Below are positions 42,099 through 51,227 of a stretch of 64,000 nucleotides of DNA, one piece after another. Origin of the DNA: Sphingobacterium alkalisoli. GTDB lineage: Bacteria > Bacteroidota > Bacteroidia > Sphingobacteriales > Sphingobacteriaceae. A program made the position numbers and the translations under genes. Every line of letters starts with the position of its first letter. Position 1 is the first letter of the stretch. Where the stretch lies: contig NZ_SUKA01000004.1 in NCBI RefSeq assembly GCF_005049105.1, forward strand, positions 434,001 to 498,000, given 5' to 3'. The notes beneath the pieces are model-generated. The model searched no databases and had not been told where the DNA came from. It saw only the letters and a list, made by a program, of their open reading frames with translations.

Positions 42099-42893
42099 TT
42101 AAACACCTGTCTTACCTTGGTTAAAACCCTTTACTACGCCGCGGTTCGAATTACGCACAAAAGTCAAAATTTCATCCCGTATCTCCGTTGCTTTAAACTC
42201 CGCTTCCACTAAATCTAGCGCCTTAGAAAGATTTCTATTTTGAACAAAGAGAACGCGATAAATACTTTGTATCTCCGTAATCTGCTCTGGAGTATATCCC
42301 CTGCGACGCAATCCTACTGAATTGATTCCTGCATAAGCGATCGGTTCTCTAGCGGCCTTGATGTAGGGAGGCACATCTTTTCGAACCAATGTACCACCGG
42401 TCACAAAAGCATGAGAACCTATTTTACAAAATTGATGTACAGCCACCAATCCAGCCAAGACCACGTAGTCACCTACAGTAATGTGTCCTGCCAGCGTACT
42501 CGAGTTGGAGAAAATACAATTATCGCCAATGATACAATCATGTGCGATATGGCTATATGCTTGTATCAAGCAATTCTTCCCAATAACTGTTTTATAGCGA
42601 TCTTTTGTACCTCTATTGATGGTAACACATTCACGGATAGTCGTATTGTCGCCTATCTCCGCAGTGGTAATTTCTCCTTCAAACTTCAGATCTTGAGGTT
42701 CACCGGAAATTACAGCACCCGGAAAAACCTTACAGTTCTTCCCAATTCGTGCACCATCCATAATCGTCACGTTAGAACCTATCCAAGTTCCTTCGCCGAT
42801 AACCACATCCTTATGAATGGTGCTAAAAGGCTCAATGACTACATTTGCAGCTATTTTAGCCTCCGGATGTATATATGACAACGGTTGTATCAT
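42099..42893 (-). CDS. lpxA: UDP-N-acetylglucosamine acyltransferase
   Basis: 264 residues. A left-handed beta helix of hexapeptide repeats fills the first two thirds; the catalytic His is in AYSHIAHDC (about 112-120), and the C-terminal helical domain has the GLRRRGYT motif. It catalyses the first step of lipid A synthesis, adding a hydroxyacyl chain to UDP-GlcNAc. It lies 9 bp after lpxC-fabZ, so the two are co-translated. Confidence 0.97.
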   Translation of the reverse strand: MIQPLSYIHPEAKIAANVVIEPFSTIHKDVVIGEGTWIGSNVTIMDGARIGKNCKVFPGAVISGEPQDLKFEGEITTAEIGDNTTIRECVTINRGTKDRYKTVIGKNCLIQAYSHIAHDCIIGDNCIFSNSSTLAGHITVGDYVVLAGLVAVHQFCKIGSHAFVTGGTLVRKDVPPYIKAAREPIAYAGINSVGLRRRGYTPEQITEIQSIYRVLFVQNRNLSKALDLVEAEFKATEIRDEILTFVRNSNRGVVKGFNQGKTGV

Positions 42894-42902
42894 TATTTTA
42901 AT

Positions 42903-44303
42903 TTATTTAACTTTAACTATTTGGGCCATCAATTCGGCTTCACTTACTATTTTATCTCCAACCATCCCTACACCTTTCATGCGTGCAATACCTCTACGAA
43001 TAGGCTCCAGTAGTTCACAGCTAAAGATAATGGTGTCCCCAGGATGAACTTGATTCTTAAAACGTGCATTTTCGATTTTCAAGAATAAAGTCAACCAATT
43101 TTCTGGATCTGGAACTGTATTAAGAACTAGTATCCCTCCGGTCTGTGCCATCGCCTCGATTTGAAGAACACCTGGAAAAACAGGAGCCCCAGGAAAATGC
43201 CCCATAAACAAATCTTCGTTCATCGTCACATTTTTCAAGCCTACTACATGCGTTTCAGATAATTCTAAAATCTTATCCACCATCAAAAACGGTTGACGAT
43301 GAGGTAAAATATTCATGATCTGAACGGTATCATATACTGGCGCAACATTGGGGTCATAGGCTTTTATGTATTTGCGGCCTTTGTCCTTTTTTATTTGGAC
43401 TTTAATACGCTTTGCAAAAGCCACGTTTGCAGCATGGCCTGGTCTTGCAGCCATGATATGACCTTTCAGAGGGCGTCCCACTAACGCCAAATCACCTATC
43501 ATATCGAGCAGTTTATGTCTCGCAGGTTCGTTTTGATATCGCAATTGTATATTATCCAGAATCCCCTCATCCGCTACAGTTACCTCTTTATTAAAAAGCG
43601 ACTTTAACTTCGATAACTCTTCATCACTTACTTCTTTGTCTACTATAACGATAGCATTCGACAAATCGCCACCTTTAATTAAATTTTTATTAACTAGGGT
43701 CTCTAGTTCATGTAAAAAACAAAAAGTACGTGAAGAAGATATCTCTTTGGTAAATTCATTGATCGTACTCACAGAGGCGTGTTGACTTCCCAATACGGAA
43801 GAATTAAAGTCTATCATGCAGGTAAGACGATATCCATCCAAAGGCATCGCTACAATTTCCACTTTTCGATCCGGTTCGCCATAATGGATATTTTCCTTTA
43901 TTTCGTAAAAATCACGGTCGGCATCCTGTTCTATAAACCCCGTCTCATTTAGCTTTTGAACAAAAACTGCGGAACTACCGTCTAATATGGGAACTTCCGG
44001 CCCGTCAATATCAATCAGAATATTGTCCAATTGAAGACCGATCAGCGCCGCCATTAAATGTTCAATAGTACTTACAGAAGCTCCATTCTGAGAAATAGTA
44101 GTCCCCCGGGAGGTATCTGAAACATTATCAGCGTCGACAGCAACAACGGGTTGCCCTTCTAAATCTACTCTTCGAAATTTAAACCAATGATTTTCAGAAG
44201 CAGGGGTCAGCGTCATCGTAACATATTTTCCAGTGTGTAGACCGACACCTGATATTGTGATATTAGATTTAATCGTTCGCTGCTTCACGTTCATATCCAT
44301 CAT
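42903..44303 (-). CDS. lpxC/fabZ: bifunctional LpxC/FabZ: UDP-3-O-acyl-GlcNAc deacetylase and 3-hydroxyacyl-ACP dehydratase
   Basis: 466 residues. The LpxC half (1 to about 310) has zinc-site motifs STIEHLMAAL and HKLLDMIGDLAL, and the GRPLKGHIMAARPGH end. The FabZ half (about 320-466) has LPHRQPFLMVDKI with the catalytic His, and HFPGAPVFPGVLQIEAMAQ with the catalytic Glu. The fusion is a Bacteroidota hallmark, linking committed lipid A synthesis to fatty acid elongation. It sits 21 bp after lpxD. Confidence 0.98.
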   Translation of the reverse strand: MMDMNVKQRTIKSNITISGVGLHTGKYVTMTLTPASENHWFKFRRVDLEGQPVVAVDADNVSDTSRGTTISQNGASVSTIEHLMAALIGLQLDNILIDIDGPEVPILDGSSAVFVQKLNETGFIEQDADRDFYEIKENIHYGEPDRKVEIVAMPLDGYRLTCMIDFNSSVLGSQHASVSTINEFTKEISSSRTFCFLHELETLVNKNLIKGGDLSNAIVIVDKEVSDEELSKLKSLFNKEVTVADEGILDNIQLRYQNEPARHKLLDMIGDLALVGRPLKGHIMAARPGHAANVAFAKRIKVQIKKDKGRKYIKAYDPNVAPVYDTVQIMNILPHRQPFLMVDKILELSETHVVGLKNVTMNEDLFMGHFPGAPVFPGVLQIEAMAQTGGILVLNTVPDPENWLTLFLKIENARFKNQVHPGDTIIFSCELLEPIRRGIARMKGVGMVGDKIVSEAELMAQIVKVK

Positions 44304-44324
44304 TTTTATTGCAATATTTGGTTT

Positions 44325-45353
44325 TTATTTGTTTTTTAATTGTTTTTCTAGTTCTGCAATGCGTTTTTCTAATTCGGGCAACTTGGAATACAATACTTGC
44401 GAGCGCAGCTGACTAGAATAAGGTGTGGAAGGTGACCCTCCCCATTTCTTATTAGCGTCTTTAATGCTTTTATTAATTCCTGACTGTGCCTGCACCTGAG
44501 AACCGTCCGCGATGGTAATATGGCCCACAACGCCAACTTGACCGCCTAATACGACATGCTCACCCACTTTAGTACTTCCCGAAATTCCTGTTTGAGCAGC
44601 GACAACGGTATTTTTACCAATCTCTACATTATGTGCAATCTGTATTAAATTGTCCAGCTTAGCTCCTTCATGGATCACTGTCGACCCCAATGTAGCCCTA
44701 TCAATGACCGTATTAGCACCAACCTCCACATTATCGCCAATGACCACATTCCCAATTTGGGGAATTTTATCGTATGTCCCATCCTCTTTTGGTGCAAATC
44801 CAAAACCGTCGCTACCAACAACAGTTCCTGAGTGAATTGTTACGTTTTTTCCAATGACGCAATCATAATATACGGTTACTCCGGGAAATAATGTCGTATT
44901 ATCCCCAATAGTCACGTTTTCACCGATATATACCCGTGGATATATCTTAACATTATCACCAATTTTTGCTAATTTATCGATATACGAAAAGCCACCAATA
45001 TATCCACCTTCGCCGATAACCGCTGTATCGTGTACAAAAATACCTTCATCCCGTCCACTACGTTCTAATCGCAAACTATTATAAAGCTTAAGAACCTCTG
45101 TAAAGGCAGTATAGGAATTTTTAACACGGATCAATGTCGGTTTAACCGGTTTATGAAGCATTAAGTTTTCATTTACAATTACAACGCTTGCGTCTGTATC
45201 GTAAATGTAGTGCTCGTACTTAGGATTCGACAGAAACGATAGACTACCGTGAGCCCCCTCTTCAATCTTTGATAATTGAGAAACAACTTCATCTGGATTT
45301 CCTTCTACCTTCCCTTCTAAAAATGTGGCAATCTGTTGTGCTGTAATCTGCAT
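44325..45353 (-). CDS. lpxD: UDP-3-O-(3-hydroxyacyl)glucosamine N-acyltransferase
   Basis: 342 residues. The N-terminal uridine-binding LpxD domain (SFLSNPKYEHYI) precedes a hexapeptide-repeat beta helix, with the catalytic His in QIAHNVEIG (about 240) and a C-terminal helix (ELEKRIAELEKQ). It adds the N-linked acyl chain in lipid A synthesis. It is second in the minus-strand cluster, 23 bp after the HD-domain gene. Confidence 0.97.
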   Translation of the reverse strand: MQITAQQIATFLEGKVEGNPDEVVSQLSKIEEGAHGSLSFLSNPKYEHYIYDTDASVVIVNENLMLHKPVKPTLIRVKNSYTAFTEVLKLYNSLRLERSGRDEGIFVHDTAVIGEGGYIGGFSYIDKLAKIGDNVKIYPRVYIGENVTIGDNTTLFPGVTVYYDCVIGKNVTIHSGTVVGSDGFGFAPKEDGTYDKIPQIGNVVIGDNVEVGANTVIDRATLGSTVIHEGAKLDNLIQIAHNVEIGKNTVVAAQTGISGSTKVGEHVVLGGQVGVVGHITIADGSQVQAQSGINKSIKDANKKWGGSPSTPYSSQLRSQVLYSKLPELEKRIAELEKQLKNK

Positions 45354-45376
45354 CTAATTACAAATGTATCTTTTTC

Positions 45377-46648
45377 TTAATTAACTTTAACTTTTTTATT
45401 TTCAACACCATACTGATCTAACAACGAAATCTCCTTCGGGTACGATATTGTATATTTTACAACCCGCTTCGAAAGTGCTTCCAAATTCGAGAGGTCAGAG
45501 GCCTCCGCAATATCCTTAAGATCTCCTTTATTATTTGCGATTTTAATAGGGCTACTTCCTGCACTGTAAGCACTATTTTGAACGACCTGATGGTAAAAGA
45601 AATAATCAATCTCGCTTTCCTTCAATCCAAAATAATTTTTCACCTGTTCCTTAATTTCATTCAATTCGATATCCGTAAAATCTGTATTACGCATTTCTGT
45701 ACGGAATAGATCACGTTTCATCAATTTACTACACAGTGTGCGAAGAATAAAGTCATCATGATCACACCAGGTTTTTAAGGCCGACATAATATCCGTATCA
45801 TCCAGTTTTGTAAACCAAGTTAAATGAATGGGATCTTCTTCAAAATTGTCTGCTGTTATCTTATTTCTCAAAAAATGGCTTAAAGCAGGAGTGGCAAATA
45901 GCTCCTCTCCCGCATTACTCAACTCCTTCGCCCGCGCTAATGCCTTTACAAGCATTTGTTCTGCCGCAATCACTGTCTTGTGCAAATACACCTGCCAATA
46001 CATCAATCTACGTGCAATAAGAAATTTTTCCACGGAATAAATGCCCTTTATCTCCACTACCAATTCATCATCTTTTACCGTCAACATTTTTATAATACGG
46101 TCAAAAGAAATCACTCCTTCAGACACACCGGTAAAAAAACTGTCTCGGTTAAGATAATCCATCCTATCAATATCTAGTTGACCGGACACCAGCTGATGTA
46201 AAAATTTTCGGTGATATTGGTTATTAAAGATTGTAATTGCCAAATCTAACCTGCCATCAAATTGTATATTCAATTTTTTCATCAACAAAGCAGAGATAAC
46301 TTCATGCGAAACACCTTCTATAATGGTATGTTCTAATGAATGCGAAAAAGGGCCATGGCCAATGTCATGGAGTAGAATAGCGATCAGTACGGCAGCCTCT
46401 TCTTCCTCAGTAATCGACACTTCTTTACTTTTCAACGTATCCACTGCTAGTTGCATTAAGTGCATGGCACCTACAACATGTTGAAATCGTGTATGTAAAG
46501 CACCGGGGTATACCAAATGAGTCATACTCACTTGTTTTATGTATCTTAGACGTTGTAAAAAAGGATGTTGTATAAGATCAAAAATAAAACCCGACGGAAT
46601 TGATACAAAGCCGTAAACAGGGTCATTAATTATTTTTTTCTTATTCAA
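45377..46648 (-). CDS. HD-domain phosphohydrolase
   Basis: 423 residues. HD-superfamily motifs are TRFQHVVGAMHLM (first His) and ILLHDIGHGPFSHSLEH (HD pair) in the first 130 residues, followed by DRMDYLNRDSF. The pattern resembles dGTPase/SAMHD1-type proteins. It likely hydrolyses a nucleotide or phosphoester; the substrate is unknown. It heads the lipid A cluster, a conserved placement in this phylum. Confidence 0.87.
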   Translation of the reverse strand: MNKKKIINDPVYGFVSIPSGFIFDLIQHPFLQRLRYIKQVSMTHLVYPGALHTRFQHVVGAMHLMQLAVDTLKSKEVSITEEEEAAVLIAILLHDIGHGPFSHSLEHTIIEGVSHEVISALLMKKLNIQFDGRLDLAITIFNNQYHRKFLHQLVSGQLDIDRMDYLNRDSFFTGVSEGVISFDRIIKMLTVKDDELVVEIKGIYSVEKFLIARRLMYWQVYLHKTVIAAEQMLVKALARAKELSNAGEELFATPALSHFLRNKITADNFEEDPIHLTWFTKLDDTDIMSALKTWCDHDDFILRTLCSKLMKRDLFRTEMRNTDFTDIELNEIKEQVKNYFGLKESEIDYFFYHQVVQNSAYSAGSSPIKIANNKGDLKDIAEASDLSNLEALSKRVVKYTISYPKEISLLDQYGVENKKVKVN

Positions 46649-46728
46649 AAAGTATAAATTTTAGTAAATCTTATCTAGATTTAGAATCGTCTATTAAATT
46701 GATAGTGTATAACTAATCTAAGATAGGG

Positions 46729-46736
46729 CAAAGATA
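46729..46736 (-). promoter_or_regulatory. -7 element before the HD/lpx cluster
   Basis: The minus strand reads TATCTTTG, a match to TAnnTTTG, 80 nt before the HD-gene start. No clear -33 element is found at the proper distance. Confidence 0.4.
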
Positions 46737-46891
46737 CACAGAATGGAGTTAATTAATGTTAAAAATAACACTCCACGCACCTATTATGGCTATGTTAGCG
46801 TCACTACGAAGATTTTCAATACTTTTCATTTTTTATTTTTACAAACGGCTTACTTTCTATACATACAACTAGAACGAAAAACATTGGGATT

Positions 46892-48445
46892 ATGGCAAAA
46901 ACACATATACTTTGGGCAGATGATGAAATAGAGTTCTTAAGACCTCATATTCTTTTACTAGAGGAAAGGGGTTACAAAGTAAAAACTGTAAATAATGGTA
47001 ATGATGCTGTAGAAAACTTTAAAAATGAACCCTTTGATCTTGTATTTTTAGATGAAAACATGCCCGGACTCACAGGTTTAGAAACGTTAAGCATCCTAAA
47101 AAGCATTAACCCTTCTATTCCAACAGTTTTGGTTACTAAAAACGAAGAAGAGCACCTAATGGAAGATGCTATCGGCGCCAAAATAGACGATTACCTTATC
47201 AAGCCAGTTAACCCCAAACAAATCTTATTAACGATAAAAAAATTTACGGAAAACAAAAGGCTGATCAATGAGAAAACGTCCATGGCATACCAACAAGAAT
47301 TCCGCAATCTGGGTATGATCATGAATAATGATTTGGATTATAAGGAATGGGTAGATGCATATAAAAAACTTATTTACTGGGAATTGTCTTTGGAAAAATT
47401 AGAAGATGAAAATATGCATGAAATTCTTACCATGCAAAAATCAGAAGCCAACACACTCTTTTCTAAGTATATTGAAAAAAATTATATCGCTTGGCTTGGA
47501 GCCCCGGATAATGCTCCTATTCTTTCTCATCAACTATTCAAAAAGAAAGTATTCCCTTCGCTTCAAGAAAATAAACCTACTTTCTTTTTCCTGATAGACA
47601 ACTTACGCTATGATCAATGGAAAATAATCAACGATGTCATTACAGACTATTTCCGACTGGAGGAAGAAACTAGTTATTATAGCATCTTACCTACAGCCAC
47701 ACAGTATGCACGAAATGCAATATTTAGTGGGTTGACACCACTGGAAATGGAAAAAAGATTTCCAAATCTTTGGCAAAATGATGAAGATGAAGGCGGCAAA
47801 AATCTTCATGAAGACAAATTCCTGGCAGACCAAATAAAGAGATTATACAGGCGGGATATTAAACATAGCTATACAAAAGTATTGACATTGGAGCAAGGCA
47901 AGGATGTTTTTGACAACGTCAACAACCTCATGCAAAATGACCTGAATGTATTAGTGTATAACTTTGTCGACATGCTCTCCCATGCCCGAACCGACGTGGC
48001 AATGATTAGAGAATTAGCTAACGACGAAGCGGCATATAGATCCTTAACGCTGTCATGGTTTGAACATGCCCCATTATTAGACGTGCTAAAGTGGCTTGCA
48101 CAACGTGAGGTCCGCGTTATCGTAACCACCGACCACGGCACAATCCGTGTTAAAAAACCAAGCAAAATAATCGGTGATCGCAATACAAATACGAATTTGA
48201 GATACAAACAAGGGAAAAACCTTAACTATGTAGGAAAAGACGTATTTATGATAAAAAATCCGCATGAAGCTCAGCTTCCAAAGCTGCATATGAGCTCTAC
48301 GTTTGTCTTTGCAAAGGATGACTACTATTTTGTTTATCCCAACAACTATAATCAGTTTGTCAATTATTTTAATGGGACATTTCAACATGGTGGCATATCT
48401 CTAGAAGAAATGATCATTCCATATGCTACATATACAACAAAATAG
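46892..48445 (+). CDS. porX: PorX, response regulator with PglZ domain
   Basis: 517 residues. The receiver domain (1 to about 120) has ILWADDEIEF, phospho-acceptor Asp in VFLDENMPG and the switch Lys in YLIKPVNPKQ. The PglZ phosphatase domain (about 210-510) has TFFFLIDNLRYDQW, YSILPTATQYARNAIFSG and VTTDHGT, with alkaline-phosphatase-type metal residues. PorX controls type IX secretion genes in Porphyromonas with PorY and SigP and acts on phosphate-containing nucleotides. It is followed 13 bp later by tsaE. Confidence 0.96.
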   Translation: MAKTHILWADDEIEFLRPHILLLEERGYKVKTVNNGNDAVENFKNEPFDLVFLDENMPGLTGLETLSILKSINPSIPTVLVTKNEEEHLMEDAIGAKIDDYLIKPVNPKQILLTIKKFTENKRLINEKTSMAYQQEFRNLGMIMNNDLDYKEWVDAYKKLIYWELSLEKLEDENMHEILTMQKSEANTLFSKYIEKNYIAWLGAPDNAPILSHQLFKKKVFPSLQENKPTFFFLIDNLRYDQWKIINDVITDYFRLEEETSYYSILPTATQYARNAIFSGLTPLEMEKRFPNLWQNDEDEGGKNLHEDKFLADQIKRLYRRDIKHSYTKVLTLEQGKDVFDNVNNLMQNDLNVLVYNFVDMLSHARTDVAMIRELANDEAAYRSLTLSWFEHAPLLDVLKWLAQREVRVIVTTDHGTIRVKKPSKIIGDRNTNTNLRYKQGKNLNYVGKDVFMIKNPHEAQLPKLHMSSTFVFAKDDYYFVYPNNYNQFVNYFNGTFQHGGISLEEMIIPYATYTTK

Positions 48446-48458
48446 ATAATTTTGTAAC

Positions 48459-48875
48459 ATGATCATACCGGTACATTCATTATCCGAATTAGGCTCAGCG
48501 GCTCAAAAAGTAATTTCAACATTTGCGGACGAAAGGATCTTTCTTTTTTATGGTCATATGGGTGCCGGTAAAACAACTTTTATAAACGAACTTTGCCTGA
48601 TCCTTGGCGTTCACGATCACACTTCAAGTCCAACTTTTTCTATCGTCAACGAGTACCATTCCGACAATGGAACGCTTTACCATTTCGATTTCTATCGGTT
48701 AAAAAATGAGTCGGAAGCTTTTGATCTCGGCTATGAAGAATATTTCTACTCCGGAAATTATTGTTTTGTAGAGTGGTCTGAAAAAATCCCCAATTTATTG
48801 CCTGAATCCTACGTTACAGTAGAAATAAAAGTTACTGACAATCAAAACCGTATATTATATATCGAAAAGAAATAA
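48459..48875 (+). CDS. tsaE: tRNA threonylcarbamoyladenosine biosynthesis ATPase TsaE
   Basis: 138 residues with Walker A GHMGAGKTTF (about 32-41), TSPTFSIVNEY (about 57-67, SSPTF type), HFDFYRLKNESEAFDLG and FVEWSEKIPNLLP. It works with TsaB and TsaD to make t6A37 on ANN-decoding tRNAs. It is probably co-transcribed with porX, 13 bp apart. The size is typical. Confidence 0.96.
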   Translation: MIIPVHSLSELGSAAQKVISTFADERIFLFYGHMGAGKTTFINELCLILGVHDHTSSPTFSIVNEYHSDNGTLYHFDFYRLKNESEAFDLGYEEYFYSGNYCFVEWSEKIPNLLPESYVTVEIKVTDNQNRILYIEKK

Positions 48876-48942
48876 TTTTTTATTGCATCCCCATGCAACC
48901 CTTTTTCCTTCACGCACGTCTTCCCTATAAATAACTTAAAAA

Positions 48943-49482
48943 TTGGAAAATATTAATCTGAATAAAGTCTGGGAAGATTGCAAGTTGCAAAATAGGAAAG
49001 CACAATCTCAACTTTATCATTATTTTTCAAAAAAGATGCATCTGGTGTGTATGCGGTACGCACATACCACGTTGGAAGCCGACGACATCTTGCAAAACGG
49101 CTTCGTAAAGGTGTTTACTAAACATCATCTGTTTGATGGAACTGGTTCTTTAGAAGGATGGATCAAAAGAATAATGATTAATACGGCAATTGAAATACAT
49201 CGCAAAAATAAATTAAACCATGCAGAGGTTTTGAATGAAAGTCAACATATAACATTAGTCAGTCAACTAGGGGCTGATCAAACTGCTTATAAAGATTTAC
49301 TCGCCATCATTCAGACACTTCCCACAGGTTATAGAACAATCTTCAATCTTTACGCGATTGAAGGTTATACGCATAAAGAAATAGCAGAATTACTGGAAAT
49401 CAGCGAGGGTAATTCAAAATCACAGCTCTCAAGAGCTCGGCAGTGGCTACAGCAAAAATTAATAAAATTGGAACGGAGATAA
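48943..49482 (+). CDS. ECF-type RNA polymerase sigma factor
   Basis: 179 residues from a TTG start at 48943 (no ATG precedes the conserved region). Region 2 includes MRYAHTTLEADDILQNGFVKVF and region 4 YAIEGYTHKEIAELLEISEGNSKSQLSRAR. It heads a tight operon with an anti-sigma-like membrane protein and an outer-membrane protein, spaced 1 nt apart. The site just after porX-tsaE is notable because PorX acts through an ECF factor (SigP) in Porphyromonas; a link here is only inferred. Confidence 0.93.
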   Translation: MENINLNKVWEDCKLQNRKAQSQLYHYFSKKMHLVCMRYAHTTLEADDILQNGFVKVFTKHHLFDGTGSLEGWIKRIMINTAIEIHRKNKLNHAEVLNESQHITLVSQLGADQTAYKDLLAIIQTLPTGYRTIFNLYAIEGYTHKEIAELLEISEGNSKSQLSRARQWLQQKLIKLERR

Positions 49483-49483
49483 C

Positions 49484-50287
49484 ATGGAAGACAGAGATAT
49501 AGATAAATTATTTAGAAACGCTTTCAAGGAAGCAGAATCTAATCCCCCTGCTGATATGTGGAAAAGAATCGAAGCAGAACTGGAGAAAGAGGATAATATC
49601 GTTCTCTCATCAAGAAAAAACAAATTTAGCTTCTTAAAGTATGCTGCGGCAGTTGTTTTTTTAATAGGTGCGGGTATTGCGGTTTATTTAAATCAAGAGA
49701 AGGAAAATTCGAGGTTAACAGACAATTCCCATCCAAAGCGAGCAGAGAAAACCGAAATTAGACCGACACATCGAATTATAGAACACGAAAAGGAAATAAG
49801 AGTAGCACAGACAACTACGTCGGAAGAGCAAACGGCCAAACCACCAAAAAAAGTGTTAGCTCAAGCAACTCCAAACAAAAAAGACGTAACACCGAAACAA
49901 GTCAGTTTACAGAATACAGTAAAACGGAACACACATGAAGATATATATATTCCTGAAGAGGTAGAGGAAAATCCCTCTCAAATAACGGCTCATAACGTCG
50001 AGATTCCAAATAAGGATATTTCAAATCAAATACCGGTCCGACAAGTAACGGAAGTAGAACAGCTAAAACCGCTGATCGAGCCAGAAGAAGAAATGGACAA
50101 TATGTATGTTTCCCAGCCTGCTACGACCGACAACAATACAGTAGTGACCAACATATTAAACATAATCTCTGAAAACATAGAAATAAGTACAAAAAAAGAC
50201 ATCAAATTCCGTTCGGACGACGAAGGTTCCATTCGGATAGATTTTATAAATTCATTCGTAAAAAACCGTTTAAAAAAGAGAAAATAA
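49484..50287 (+). CDS. single-pass membrane protein, anti-sigma-like
   Basis: 267 residues. The cytoplasmic N-terminus contains DKLFRNAFKEAESNPPADMW and a helical RIEAELEKED, a layout common to small membrane regulators next to ECF factors in this phylum. One membrane helix follows (about 48-66, YAAAVVFLIGAGIAVYL). The remainder is a Lys/Thr/Glu-rich, low-complexity periplasmic stretch, likely disordered. No catalytic motif. An anti-sigma role is inferred from position and topology. Confidence 0.7.
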   Translation: MEDRDIDKLFRNAFKEAESNPPADMWKRIEAELEKEDNIVLSSRKNKFSFLKYAAAVVFLIGAGIAVYLNQEKENSRLTDNSHPKRAEKTEIRPTHRIIEHEKEIRVAQTTTSEEQTAKPPKKVLAQATPNKKDVTPKQVSLQNTVKRNTHEDIYIPEEVEENPSQITAHNVEIPNKDISNQIPVRQVTEVEQLKPLIEPEEEMDNMYVSQPATTDNNTVVTNILNIISENIEISTKKDIKFRSDDEGSIRIDFINSFVKNRLKKRK

Positions 50288-50288
50288 C

Positions 50289-51092
50289 ATGATACAGTCG
50301 ATTATTAAATTTGGAATTTTTGGAACGATCTTGCTCTCAGGTACAATAGCATCGTTTGCACAAGAAACGGATAGTATCCTTGAAGTAGATACTATAGAGC
50401 ATAAAACAAGGCCAAGTCTCAATTTCGGAGTGGGCGACAAAGACAAAAAAGAGGCTATAGAATATCCACGATTCTTCGGAGGGATAACATTTACGCGAAT
50501 CGATTGGGGGTTTTCTAGAATAATGGATGACGGCAAATTTACGCTATCAGATGAAAATCAGTTCTTAAGTTACAAAAAAGCATCTAACTTCGGATTTGAC
50601 ATATTACAGGTCGGATTACGATTTAACGACAACTTCAAGACCTATTTTTCCGGTGGTTTTGAGTGGAATTATTTCAGATTGGAGAAGAACATTCTATTAA
50701 CAGAAAACAGTTCTACTTTATCTTACCAAGTGATAGATGAAAACGATGTTAAATACAAAAAAAATGTGCTGACCTCTACTTATTTGCGCCTTCCGCTCTC
50801 TTTCGAATGGCGTAGTAATAAGTTCCATAACGGTGAACGTGTAAAAGTAGCTTTTGGAGCGATGACTGGCATTTTACTGAAAGGTACCCAGCGATTAAAA
50901 AGCGACAAAAACGGGAAGCAAAAATTCAGAGACAACTACAATTTAAGCAGTTTTCAATATGGCCCCTTTGTAAGGATCGGATACGACGATTTCGGCTTAT
51001 TTGCTAAATATTATGTAAATGATTTATTTGAAAATAGCCCTACACAAGAAGGTCTAAACAATTTTACATTCGGTTTTACCTTAGGCTTTTAA
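50289..51092 (+). CDS. outer membrane beta-barrel protein of the sigma operon
   Basis: 267 residues. Signal peptide 1-25 (TIASFAQ). Alternating aromatic beta-strands (FGFDILQVGLRFNDNFKTYFSGGFEWNY) and the ending FTFGFTLGF indicate an outer membrane barrel of the porin/PorT-like kind. It is the third gene of the ECF operon, 1 nt after the preceding gene, and may be the envelope partner of the signalling unit. Ligand unknown. Confidence 0.8.
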   Translation: MIQSIIKFGIFGTILLSGTIASFAQETDSILEVDTIEHKTRPSLNFGVGDKDKKEAIEYPRFFGGITFTRIDWGFSRIMDDGKFTLSDENQFLSYKKASNFGFDILQVGLRFNDNFKTYFSGGFEWNYFRLEKNILLTENSSTLSYQVIDENDVKYKKNVLTSTYLRLPLSFEWRSNKFHNGERVKVAFGAMTGILLKGTQRLKSDKNGKQKFRDNYNLSSFQYGPFVRIGYDDFGLFAKYYVNDLFENSPTQEGLNNFTFGFTLGF

Positions 51093-51120
51093 AATAAATA
51101 CCAGATTTTAATGTAATTTT

Positions 51121-51148
51121 ATGCCGAACAAAAAGTTCGGCATTTTTT
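51121..51148 (+). terminator. rho-independent terminator of the ECF operon
   Basis: Perfect 9-bp stem (ATGCCGAAC at 51121-51129 and GTTCGGCAT at 51135-51143), five-A loop, then six T. It lies 28 bp after the last stop of the sigma operon. Confidence 0.95.
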
Positions 51149-51227
51149 GTGAAAGTACATTAGCTATCAAGAACCTTTATGGAACTTATATGGTTGCTGT
51201 ATTTCACTGTTAAACACGACGTTTTTT

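Noticed and set aside
42411..42878. 155-codon plus-strand frame inside lpxA
   Set aside because: Antisense shadow; lpxA is certain on the other strand.
46743..46931. 62-codon frame overlapping the porX start
   Set aside because: Out of frame with porX, with no resemblance to anything; the porX start at 46892 is well supported.
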